The position numbers were made by a program, and so were the translations under genes. The notes under the pieces were generated by a model, which saw nothing but the letters and a program-made list of their open reading frames with translations, did not search any database and had not been told where the DNA came from. Positions 8,691-16,363 of a stretch of DNA of 64,000 nucleotides are shown here, one piece after another. Numbering within the stretch: the stretch's first letter is position 1; each line of letters opens with the position of its first letter. Location of the stretch: positions 496,001-560,000 of the forward strand of contig NZ_JACCKD010000003.1 in assembly GCF_013450155.1 (NCBI RefSeq), in the 5' to 3' direction. The DNA comes from Haloechinothrix aidingensis (GTDB lineage: Bacteria; Actinomycetota; Actinomycetes; Mycobacteriales; Pseudonocardiaceae).

Positions 8691-9494
8691 ATGAGCTACC
8701 GGGTCGGCACCACACGCCCGCTGTCCGGCACGGCCCGACGCTTCGTGCCGCTACTGCTCATCGGGCTCGGTGCGGCCCTCCTCGCGGCCGTCGTGGTGGC
8801 GGTCGTGCTCGATCGCTCCTCGGCCGGCCGCACCGAGAGCACGGCGGCGACCGTCGTTGAGGTCACCGAGCGCACCACCCGGACGCGCGACACCGACGGG
8901 CAGAACCGCACCACGATCACGTACTGCCCGACAGTCGAGTACACAGTGGACGGTGAACCGTTCAGTCACGAGTCCGGCATCTGTACCGGCTCACAGGAGG
9001 GCAACGAGGTCGGCGACGAGGTCACCGTCAACTACGACCCGGACGACCCCTCGGACGCCGCGCTCGACTCGTGGGCGCACAGGTGGCTCGCCCCGCTGAT
9101 CGTGGGCGGTGCCGGTGCGCTGTTCGCGCTCGTCGGATCCATCCTGCACGCCGCCGCACGAACCGGCACGCTCACCAGCCCGGCGGAGTCGGGCACCGGC
9201 ACGCGGCACGGTCCGGCGCAGGGCCCGGAACCGGCGTTCCACCGGCCCGACTTTCCCGCCGCCCGGGAGGGAACGGTCGGCTACGACGCAGCGGCTGTCG
9301 ACACGCTCATCGGGCACATCGAACACGCCTACCGCCAGATCGCAGGCGGCCGACCACCCGACCTCACCGCGCACGATCTCGAGAACCACCAGCTGGCCAC
9401 CACCGACACCCCCGGAAGCGGTTACGACACCGCGACCGTGGAGATGTACCTGACGTCGGTGCGCGGCGATCTGGAGCGGGTCCTGGGGCACTGA
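8691..9494 (+). CDS. DUF3592 membrane protein with DivIVA-like C-terminus
   Basis: The 267-residue product has an N-terminal membrane segment (about residues 18-40), an extracytoplasmic DUF3592 domain with ITYCPTVEYTVDGEPF and VGDEVTVNYDPDDPSDA, a second membrane segment (about 129-150) and a cytoplasmic tail. The tail carries two short copies of the DivIVA-like pattern: GYDAAAVDTLIGHIEHAYRQI and GYDTATVEMYLTSVRGDLE. That pattern occurs at the start of coiled-coil polar-growth proteins. It could be a membrane sensor tethered to cell-pole machinery, which is inference. Its start lies 50 bp from the SOS box. Confidence 0.65.
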   Translation: MSYRVGTTRPLSGTARRFVPLLLIGLGAALLAAVVVAVVLDRSSAGRTESTAATVVEVTERTTRTRDTDGQNRTTITYCPTVEYTVDGEPFSHESGICTGSQEGNEVGDEVTVNYDPDDPSDAALDSWAHRWLAPLIVGGAGALFALVGSILHAAARTGTLTSPAESGTGTRHGPAQGPEPAFHRPDFPAAREGTVGYDAAAVDTLIGHIEHAYRQIAGGRPPDLTAHDLENHQLATTDTPGSGYDTATVEMYLTSVRGDLERVLGH

Positions 9495-9611
9495 ACGCGC
9501 CGCCGTACGGCAACCGGTGAACGGCGATGCGGCGCCGGTACTCCACGCCGTGCGCGCGGAGGGGTAGGTCCCCTGCATGCGCCCGCTGCCGCGTGCAGGA
9601 AGATTACCGGC

Positions 9612-11015
9612 GTGGCACGACACCAGAGCGGCAACCAACCCGACCGAGTACGGCGGAGCCGGGCCGCCCCCGAGGAGGAGACCGGCCCGATCCAGCGCGT
9701 GCCGGAGCGGTCCGGCCCGGGCGCGGCACACACCGGCCCGCGGCACGACGGGCACGCGCACGGAACCGGCGATGCCGGTGGGCATGCCCACGCGCATGCC
9801 CACGGGCCTGCCACGCCGGCCCCGCCGCGTGTCCGCAGTCTGCTGACCGCGCTGCTCGTGCCGTTCGCGCTCGCCGCGATCGTCGGTATGGTACTGCTCT
9901 ACCCGTTCGGAGACGAGCTACCCGGCGATGAGGCGCTGACCGGGACGCCGGTCAACGCCGACGTGGTCGCCGTCGCCGAGAGCAGCTGTACCCCGCAAGG
10001 CGACGTGGACGTCGACACCGGCGGGGGCGAGCCCACCGGACAGGGCTGCGTGGCAGTCGATATCGAGCTCACCGAAGGTCCGGCTGCGGGGAGCACGATC
10101 ACCAAGACGGAGCCGGTCGGTCCCGGACGTCCCCGGTTCGCCCCGGGTGACGCGATCGTGCTCGAGTACCACGGCGCCGCGCCGGAGCAAGCCGGGTCGT
10201 ACCAGGTCGTCGACTTCCAACGCGGAACCCCGCTGCTCGTGCTCGCGGGCGCCTTCGCGCTGGCCGTACTGCTACTCGGACGGTGGCAGGGCGCGCGGGC
10301 GCTGCTCGGACTCGGCCTGAGCTTCGTGGTGATCGCGCTGTTCATCCTGCCCGCGATCCTCGCCGGACAGGACCCCGTCCTGGTCGGCATCGTCGGCGCA
10401 GGGGTGATCATGTTCCTGACGCTGTACCTGTCCCACGGCCTGTCCGCACGGACCTCCGTGGCCGTACTCGGCACGTTGGTCAGTCTCACCCTCATCGGGG
10501 TCATCTCGGCGGTCTTCTCCGAGCTGAACCACCTGACCGGCCTGGACGAGCCCACGTCCACCCTGATCGGCACGCTCGGCGGCGGGATCGACGCCCGCGG
10601 CCTCCTGCTCGCCGGGATCGTGATCGGGGCGCTCGGGGTTCTCGACGACGTCACGGTCACGCAGTCCAGCGCGGTTTGGGAACTACGCCACGCCAACCCC
10701 GCGCTCAGCTGGCGCCAGCTGTACGCTGCCGGGTTGCGCATCGGTCGCGACCATGTGGCCGCCTCGGTCAACACTCTGGTCATGGCCTACGCGGGTGCCG
10801 CGCTTCCCGTCCTGCTGTACTCGGCGATCTCCGGTGTCGGGATGGGTTCGATCCTGGGCTCGCAGGACATCGCGCAGGAGATCGTCCGTACGCTCGCGGG
10901 CAGCATCGGCATCGTCGCCGCCGTCCCGGTCACCACCGCGCTCGCCGCGCTGATCGTCACCGCCGCGCCGGCTGGCACCGGCACCGATACTCACTCGCAC
11001 GAGGCACGGGCGTAG
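9612..11015 (+). CDS. YibE/F family membrane protein, His-rich N-terminus
   Basis: The product has 467 residues from a GTG at 9612. The first 75 residues are polar and include a histidine cluster around HGHAHGTGDAGGHAHAHAHG that looks metal-binding. One membrane segment (about 80-100) precedes an extracytoplasmic domain, then at least six membrane segments with the YibE/F signature GTLGGGIDARGLLLAGIVIG and ALGVLDDVTVTQSS. YibE/F proteins are proposed membrane permeases with no established substrate. Its 3' end overlaps the convergent AraC gene by 25 bp. Confidence 0.8.
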   Translation: MARHQSGNQPDRVRRSRAAPEEETGPIQRVPERSGPGAAHTGPRHDGHAHGTGDAGGHAHAHAHGPATPAPPRVRSLLTALLVPFALAAIVGMVLLYPFGDELPGDEALTGTPVNADVVAVAESSCTPQGDVDVDTGGGEPTGQGCVAVDIELTEGPAAGSTITKTEPVGPGRPRFAPGDAIVLEYHGAAPEQAGSYQVVDFQRGTPLLVLAGAFALAVLLLGRWQGARALLGLGLSFVVIALFILPAILAGQDPVLVGIVGAGVIMFLTLYLSHGLSARTSVAVLGTLVSLTLIGVISAVFSELNHLTGLDEPTSTLIGTLGGGIDARGLLLAGIVIGALGVLDDVTVTQSSAVWELRHANPALSWRQLYAAGLRIGRDHVAASVNTLVMAYAGAALPVLLYSAISGVGMGSILGSQDIAQEIVRTLAGSIGIVAAVPVTTALAALIVTAAPAGTGTDTHSHEARA

Positions 11016-11761
11016 GCCGCGGGCGAGGTTCCCACCGACGCCGTGAAGTCGCGAACGAGATGTGCCTGGTCGGAGTACCCCAGATCCGACGCCAGCCGTG
11101 CCCAGTGCACGTGTGTCCCGCGCGCCGCCATCTCCGCGGCGTCGTAGAGCCGGTACCTGCGGATCAGCCACTTCGGACCGATGCCGACGTGGTCGACGAA
11201 CCGGCGTTGCAGCGTACGCACCGTCGTACCGGCCAGCCCGGCCACCTCGTCCACGCGGCGAATCGACCAGTCACCGGCGACACGCTCGGCGAGCCGGACG
11301 GTGTCCTCACACGGCTGGGTGTCGCCCGGTACGAGGTCGCGAAGCCACGCGTCGACAGCCTCGGGCGTCGGCTCGGGGAGCTCGGCGCGGAAGACGTCGG
11401 CGGCCGGGACCACCCGGTCGGTCAATGACACCATCGGCGCGCGCAGGAACGCCCGGAAGCCCGCGGGACGGAACATGATGCCCAGCGCGCGGCCTCGCCC
11501 TTCGAGCACACGGGTGAACAGGCGGGTCCGCACGCCGTGCACGGCGGCCGGTCCGTCCCCGAGCACGACGTTGGCCACCGGATGCACCAGCACGTGTTGC
11601 TCGTGCCGCTCCCCCGGCGGCAGGTCCCAGACCACCTCCCAGTACCGGTCCACGAAGCGGGCCGCCGCCGGAGACGGCTCGTGGCGCGTCAGTGAGAACC
11701 GCCGCAGCCCGGTCGCCGGGTACAGGATGCCCCGGGTGTCCCGATCGACCTGCTCGACCAC
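10991..11761 (-). CDS. AraC-family transcriptional regulator
   Basis: The product has about 256 residues from a GTG at 11761. The frame stays open further upstream, but an ATG at 11827 would overlap the divergent gene's start, and the family N-terminus RDTRGILYPATGLRRFSL fits the GTG. The N-terminal ligand-type domain includes DRYWEVVWDLP and LGIMFRPAGFRAFL. The C-terminal HTH_18 domain has EVAGLAGTTVRTLQRRFVDH, IGPKWLIRRYRL and DLGYSDQAHLVRDFTASVG, the AraC DNA-binding signature. It diverges from the gene at 11826, a likely target. Confidence 0.8.
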   Translation of the reverse strand: MVEQVDRDTRGILYPATGLRRFSLTRHEPSPAAARFVDRYWEVVWDLPPGERHEQHVLVHPVANVVLGDGPAAVHGVRTRLFTRVLEGRGRALGIMFRPAGFRAFLRAPMVSLTDRVVPAADVFRAELPEPTPEAVDAWLRDLVPGDTQPCEDTVRLAERVAGDWSIRRVDEVAGLAGTTVRTLQRRFVDHVGIGPKWLIRRYRLYDAAEMAARGTHVHWARLASDLGYSDQAHLVRDFTASVGTSPAAYARASCE

Positions 11762-11825
11762 GAGACCCAGCGTAGCGCGTCGCGTTTCTCCAAGACACCC
11801 GCACAGGCGCCGATACGCTTGCCGC

Positions 11826-12374
11826 ATGACCGAGGTTTCCGAACGACACAGCCGCCTGTCCACAGCCTTCGCCGACAAGATCGCGGCGGTACCGCCCGAC
11901 CGCTGGAACGCAGCGACTCCGTGCACCGCATGGAACGTGCGCGACCTCGTCAGGCACGTCACGGACAACCACACGCTGTTCCTCGGGCTCGTGGGCAGGG
12001 ACGTGCGCCCCCGCCCGAGCGTCGACGACGACCCGCTCGGTGCCTTCACGACGGGAAGTGACCAGATCCAGTCCGACCTGGAGGATCCAGCCCGCGCCGG
12101 TGCCGAGTTCGACGGGTATTTCGGCAGGACCACGTTCGCGCAAGCCATCGACCGCTTCCTGTGCTTCGACCTCGCCGTGCACGGCTGGGACCTCGCCCGC
12201 GCCACCGGCCAGGACGAGCGGCTGTTCCCGCAGGACCTGCCCTGGCTCTGGTCCGGTACAGAACTGTTCGGCGAGGCGCTTCGCGGCGACGGGGTCTGCG
12301 GCCCCGCGGTCGACCCCCCGGCCGACGCGGACGAGCAAGCCCGCCTGCTGTCGTACCTGGGCCGGCACGTCTAG
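11826..12374 (+). CDS. TIGR03086-type DinB/mycothiol isomerase-like protein
   Basis: This 182-residue protein has the mycothiol-dependent maleylpyruvate isomerase N-terminal (DinB-like) fold: AVPPDRWNAATPCTAWNVRDLVRHVTDNH near residue 18, and CFDLAVHGWDLARATGQ near residue 118. The metal-ligand histidines of that fold are in RHVTDNH and AVHGWD. Such proteins may use mycothiol or act as stress enzymes. Exact activity is not predictable. The ATG lies 64 bp from the divergent AraC start, suggesting regulation by it. Confidence 0.8.
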   Translation: MTEVSERHSRLSTAFADKIAAVPPDRWNAATPCTAWNVRDLVRHVTDNHTLFLGLVGRDVRPRPSVDDDPLGAFTTGSDQIQSDLEDPARAGAEFDGYFGRTTFAQAIDRFLCFDLAVHGWDLARATGQDERLFPQDLPWLWSGTELFGEALRGDGVCGPAVDPPADADEQARLLSYLGRHV

Positions 12375-12415
12375 CCGGTTTTCCCGACCGGCGGGCCGTC
12401 GACGAGAATCGTCCC

Positions 12416-12949
12416 GTGCCGACTCACCTCAATGTCGAGATCAAGGCCCGTTGCCCGGACGCCGACGCGACGCTCCGAACGGCTCGCGACCTCGGGGCGC
12501 GGCTGCAGGGACGCGACCATCAGGTCGATACCTACTTCGCCGTCCCGCACGGCCGGTTGAAGCTCCGCCAAGGAACCATCGAGAACGCACTGATCCATTA
12601 CCTGCGGCCGGACCAGGACGGGCCGAAGGGCTCCCACGTCCTGCTGTACGAGCCCACCGGGGACAGCGAGACGCTACGTGAGGCGCTCACCGCCGCGCTC
12701 GGCAGGACGGTCGTCGTCGACAAGCACCGGCATATCCTGTGGGCCGACAACGTCAAGATCCATATCGACGACGTTGCCGGCCTCGGTTCCTTCGTGGAGA
12801 TCGAAGCGATCGACCGGGACGGCAACCATGGCCACGATCGGCTGCTCGACCAGTGCCAGGAGTACCTGCACGCGCTACGCATCGGCCAGGACCAGCTCGA
12901 GGCACGCTCCTACAGCGACATGCTGCTGGAGGCCCGGCACGGGCCGTAA
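12416..12949 (+). CDS. CYTH domain protein, class IV adenylate cyclase-like
   Basis: The 177-residue product starts at a GTG and begins VPTHLNVEIKARCPDAD, the CYTH signature (acidic/basic strand binding triphosphate and metal). Further conserved tunnel strands are QVDTYFAVPHGRLKLRQG, SHVLLYEPTGDSE and FVEIEAID. CYTH proteins include class IV adenylate cyclases and triphosphatases, and the EIKAR start is typical of the CyaB-like group. The substrate, ATP or inorganic triphosphate, cannot be decided here. It follows the gene at 11826 by 41 bp and may be cotranscribed. Confidence 0.8.
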   Translation: MPTHLNVEIKARCPDADATLRTARDLGARLQGRDHQVDTYFAVPHGRLKLRQGTIENALIHYLRPDQDGPKGSHVLLYEPTGDSETLREALTAALGRTVVVDKHRHILWADNVKIHIDDVAGLGSFVEIEAIDRDGNHGHDRLLDQCQEYLHALRIGQDQLEARSYSDMLLEARHGP

Positions 12950-13018
12950 GCGCCGAACCCGGTGCACAGTGGCCACCCGCTGCCACCCCGTGCCGGGCCT
13001 GGCGTCGTCTCGGCCGGC

Positions 13019-13690
13019 TCATTCCAGCGAGGCCACGAACTTGCTGACGGCCTCCATGCGGTATCGCTGCACGAGCTTGCCGCTCGGCGCGGCCACCGCG
13101 AGCTGATGCAGCGGGCGCTGGCCGAACGGCGCCTCCCGCGCGGCCGCGCGCAGCTGGGCCACCAGCAGCTCGGTGAACACCATGCCGTTGGCGTCGTTGT
13201 TGTTCGCCAGGGCGTCCGCGAGCCTGCGGAGCGCGAGGATGTCGAGCTCCCACCCGCGATCGCCTGCGTACACCGCCAGGTCGATGCGCACCGACCGGCG
13301 CCGCTGATGGGCGTTGATCATCAATCCGACCGACCGCGCGCCGCGCATCTCCGTGACAAGGACATCGATCCGGCCGGCTCCCGTCAGGTCCACCCGCCGG
13401 GTTCCGCACGTACGCAGGATCAGTGCCGACCCCTCCAGCCACAGCCGCCTGCGGACCTGGCACACGAGCACGTACAGCAAGGGCAGTCCGACGGCCGCGG
13501 CCACGCCGACGCCGACGGTCCTGCCCCCGATCAATCCCGCGATACCGCCGCACCCCGCCGACAGCACCAGCACGGCCACCGCGCCTACCCAGAACCGGCG
13601 CCGCCGCACCGTCGCGGTCGTGCGATGCAGCGTGACGCGTTCCTGCCCCCCGGGCGCACCGCCGGAACCCGCCTCGTCGATATCGTTCAT
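13019..13690 (-). CDS. Two-pass membrane protein of unknown function
   Basis: The 223-residue product starts at the ATG at 13690. After a charged 34-residue lead come two adjacent membrane segments (about 35-53 and 57-78). A soluble domain of about 140 residues follows, with an RRVDLTGAGRIDVLVTEM strand and a helical ALRRLADALANNND stretch, resembling PH-like DUFs that follow a membrane hairpin. It lies 14 bp downstream of the MBL hydrolase gene and is probably cotranscribed with it. I do not recognise the family. Confidence 0.6.
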   Translation of the reverse strand: MNDIDEAGSGGAPGGQERVTLHRTTATVRRRRFWVGAVAVLVLSAGCGGIAGLIGGRTVGVGVAAAVGLPLLYVLVCQVRRRLWLEGSALILRTCGTRRVDLTGAGRIDVLVTEMRGARSVGLMINAHQRRRSVRIDLAVYAGDRGWELDILALRRLADALANNNDANGMVFTELLVAQLRAAAREAPFGQRPLHQLAVAAPSGKLVQRYRMEAVSKFVASLE

Positions 13691-13704
13691 CCGCGCGCCC
13701 CCAC

Positions 13705-14391
13705 TTACCCCGCACCTGCACCGTGGGCCGGTGTGAGCCCCGCCAGGAACGGGTTGCTCGCGCGCTCGTCCCCGATAGTGCTCGTCGTACCGTGCCCGGG
13801 CAGGATCACCGTCCTGTCCGGCAGCGACAGCACCGTGTCCCGCAGGCTCTCCTGCATCCGCGCCGTGTCGCCGCCAGGGAGATCGGTCCGCCCGATGGCC
13901 CCGGCGAACAGCGTGTCGCCGGTCAGCGCCACCTCTCCCCCTTCGTCGGTGGACAACCGGAAGATCACCGATCCGGGCGTGTGGCCGGGGGTGAGGTCCA
14001 CCGCGATACTCAGGCCCGCGAGCTCGAGGGGCGTACCGTCCAGCTCGACGACGCGCGCCGGTTCCGTCATCTGCACCTGACCACCGAACATCGCGGACAG
14101 CTGCGGTCCGAGCCCCTTGAGCGGGTCCGACAGCAGGTCCCGATCGTCGCCGTGAATGTAGACCGGGATGTCGTGCGCGCCTGCCACCTCGCTCGCGGAG
14201 TACACGTGGTCGAAGTGCCCGTGTGTGGCCAGCACCGCGACGGGCGTGAGGCGGTGCTCGGCCAGCGCCTCGTCGATCCGGCCGACCGCGTCCTGCCCCG
14301 GGTCGACGATGACGCATTCCGTGCCTTCGCCCGTGGCCAACAGGTAACAGTTGGCCTGGAACGCGCCTGCTGCGAAACCGGCGACGAGCAC
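13705..14391 (-). CDS. Metallo-beta-lactamase fold hydrolase, glyoxalase II-like
   Basis: The 228-residue product carries the zinc motif THGHFDH, then GHTPGSVIF, GDTLFAGAIGRTD and the final ligand in LPGHGT. This arrangement is that of small glyoxalase II-like thioesterases (mycobacterial Rv2581c). The start MLVAGFAAGAFQANCYLL matches the family. It diverges from the cyclophilin gene as its orthologue does in M. tuberculosis, while hisS, its usual downstream partner, is absent and replaced by the gene at 13019. Confidence 0.85.
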   Translation of the reverse strand: MLVAGFAAGAFQANCYLLATGEGTECVIVDPGQDAVGRIDEALAEHRLTPVAVLATHGHFDHVYSASEVAGAHDIPVYIHGDDRDLLSDPLKGLGPQLSAMFGGQVQMTEPARVVELDGTPLELAGLSIAVDLTPGHTPGSVIFRLSTDEGGEVALTGDTLFAGAIGRTDLPGGDTARMQESLRDTVLSLPDRTVILPGHGTTSTIGDERASNPFLAGLTPAHGAGAG

Positions 14392-14542
14392 GAACTCACC
14401 TCCATACGATGCGGTGTGCTGCCCGCCAAGCGTACTGGGACCTCAGCGGCCCCCTCACAGGGTGCGCCAATAGAATCCACCGGCAGAAACAGGCCGAATC
14501 CACCGGCCCGGATGGGCCGGGCACCCGAAATCAGGAGCCTCC

Positions 14543-15391
14543 GTGGGGACGAACGAGCAACGACGCGCGGCAGCGAAGCGCAAACTCGAACGGTCACTGC
14601 TACGTCAGTCCGAACGGGAACGGCGCAACAAACGCCTCGCGATCACCGGCACCGTCACGGCTGTCGTGGTGGCCGCCGGGCTTCTGCTGTTCTTCGTCAT
14701 CCAGCAATCCGGCAACCAGTCCGCCGCCGACGAGCAGGAGGACGGCGAGACCTCCGAGGCCGCTCTGGACATCCCGGCCGAGCGCGTCGCCGCGCCCGAA
14801 CGGCCGACCCCGCTGCCCGACCCGCAGACATGCGAGTACGACACCGGTGGGGACGCCTCGGACAGCGCGGTGACCCCACCGGACGGCGACGAGGTACCTG
14901 CCGAGGGGACCGTGGACGTCGTCCTGGAGAGCACCGCGGGCGATATCCCGCTGACGCTGGACCGCGCGCTGGCGCCGTGCACGGTCAACAGCCTCGTCAA
15001 CCTCATCGAGCAGGACTTCTACGACGACACCGCATGCCACCGGCTGGGCACCGCTGGGCTGCAGATGCTGCAGTGCGGCGATCCGAAGGGCGACGGTACC
15101 GGCGGCCCCGGCTACACCATCCCCGACGAGAACTTCGACGAGCTGCGCTACGGGCGCGGCCTGCTGGCCATGGCTCGCACGGCCGAACCCGACAGCGGGG
15201 GCAGCCAGTTCTTCATGGTCTACGGCGAGGCCGAGCTGCCGCCGGAGTACACCGTGTTCGGCACCGTCTCCGACTCCGGGCTCGAGGTACTGGACTCGGT
15301 GGCCCGCGACGGCGTCGCCTCGCCCGGACCGGACGGCACCGGCGAGCCCAACACCGAAGTCCGGTTCACCGACGTCACCATCGACACCTGA
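14543..15391 (+). CDS. Membrane-anchored cyclophilin-type peptidyl-prolyl isomerase
   Basis: The 282-residue product starts at a GTG. A basic, coiled-coil-like N-terminus (residues 1-33) precedes one membrane segment (about 34-53), an acidic extracytoplasmic linker and a cyclophilin domain from about residue 115. Active-site features include TACHRLGTAGLQMLQCGDP and SGGSQFFMVYG. The catalytic arginine region is HRLGT, where classic cyclophilins have FHR. It probably folds secreted proteins outside the membrane. It is homologous to M. tuberculosis Rv2582 and lies in the same position next to rel. Confidence 0.87.
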   Translation: MGTNEQRRAAAKRKLERSLLRQSERERRNKRLAITGTVTAVVVAAGLLLFFVIQQSGNQSAADEQEDGETSEAALDIPAERVAAPERPTPLPDPQTCEYDTGGDASDSAVTPPDGDEVPAEGTVDVVLESTAGDIPLTLDRALAPCTVNSLVNLIEQDFYDDTACHRLGTAGLQMLQCGDPKGDGTGGPGYTIPDENFDELRYGRGLLAMARTAEPDSGGSQFFMVYGEAELPPEYTVFGTVSDSGLEVLDSVARDGVASPGPDGTGEPNTEVRFTDVTIDT

Positions 15392-15417
15392 GCCCGCTCA
15401 CCCGAGCCCGCTGGTGG

Positions 15418-15472
15418 GGAGCCGAAGGTGACCTCGGTTCCCTCTAAGGAGCCGGACGTGACATTCGGCTCC
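15418..15472. repeat. 55-bp palindromic repeat, copy C
   Basis: The same 55-bp length and arms as copies A and B are seen (GGAGCCGAAGGTGAC and GTGACATTCGGCTCC), with the loop core CCCTCTAAGGAG. The stem is extended by GGTGG/CCACC on the outside (15413-15477). It sits between the convergent cyclophilin and enoyl-CoA hydratase genes and likely terminates both. Confidence 0.7.
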
Positions 15473-15510
15473 CCACCGCGGGGTGGGGTCGGAACGGAGA
15501 TCGCGGTGTA

Positions 15511-16290
15511 TCAGCGGTGCGGGAACTGCGGGGTCCGGCGTTCGAGGAAGGCGGATACGCCTTCGGCGTAGTCCGGTCCGGTGATCGCCTCCGAGCGGAT
15601 TCGGTCCACCTCGTCATCGGCTTCCGGTTGACCGTCGGTGATCTTGGTGATGATGCGGTTCATCCCGCGCACCGCGAACTGCGAACGCGAGCCCAGCGTC
15701 GCGGCGAAGGCACGCGCGTCGCCGTCCAGCTCCTCGTCCGCACTGGTGTCGTTGACCAAGCCGATCTCCCTGGCCCGCGTCGCGTCGACCAGTTGCCCGG
15801 ACAGCAGGAAGTACCGTGCCTGCGCCGGGCCGACCAGCCCCACGAGCTGCCGGGTGGACAGGTAGTCGTAGACGATGCCCAGCTTCGCCGGGGTGATCCC
15901 GAACCGGGCGTTGTCGGCGGCGAACCGGAAGTCACACGCCACCGAGATCTGGCATCCACCGCCGATGCAGTTGCCCCTGATCACAGCGACGCTCGGCTTG
16001 ACCATCTCGGAAAGCGACCGCACGGCTTCCTGTACCGCGTCGTCGTAGCGTGCTGCTCCCTCGGCGCTGGAGCGCAGCTCACGGAACTCCCCGATGTCGG
16101 CGCCCGCGGAGAAGTTCGCGCCGGAGCCGGTCAGCATCAGCACCTTCACGGCAGGGTCGTCCTCCACCTGGCGGACCACCCGCGGGATCTCCGACCACAT
16201 CTCCAGGGTGATCGCGTTGTGCTTGTCCGGCCGGGTGAACGTCAGCCATGCCAGGTCACCCTCACGCACCAGTTCGAAACCTTCGATCAT
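15511..16290 (-). CDS. Enoyl-CoA hydratase/isomerase family protein
   Basis: This 259-residue crotonase-fold protein has both oxyanion-hole segments, NFSAGADIGEF and GNCIGGGCQISVACDFRFA. The usual hydratase glutamate (GQPE in classical enzymes) is replaced in RFGITPAKLG, so simple hydratase activity is doubtful and an isomerase, hydrolase or decarboxylase role is possible. No CoA-pathway neighbours define the substrate. It is followed by a 55-bp palindromic terminator-like repeat. Confidence 0.8.
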   Translation of the reverse strand: MIEGFELVREGDLAWLTFTRPDKHNAITLEMWSEIPRVVRQVEDDPAVKVLMLTGSGANFSAGADIGEFRELRSSAEGAARYDDAVQEAVRSLSEMVKPSVAVIRGNCIGGGCQISVACDFRFAADNARFGITPAKLGIVYDYLSTRQLVGLVGPAQARYFLLSGQLVDATRAREIGLVNDTSADEELDGDARAFAATLGSRSQFAVRGMNRIITKITDGQPEADDEVDRIRSEAITGPDYAEGVSAFLERRTPQFPHR

Positions 16291-16363
16291 GGCCCGTAGC
16301 CTACGGTGCGGCTTCCGGGCGTGGCCGTGCCGACCCCGGCCGTGCCCGGGCGGCCGCGTCGCG

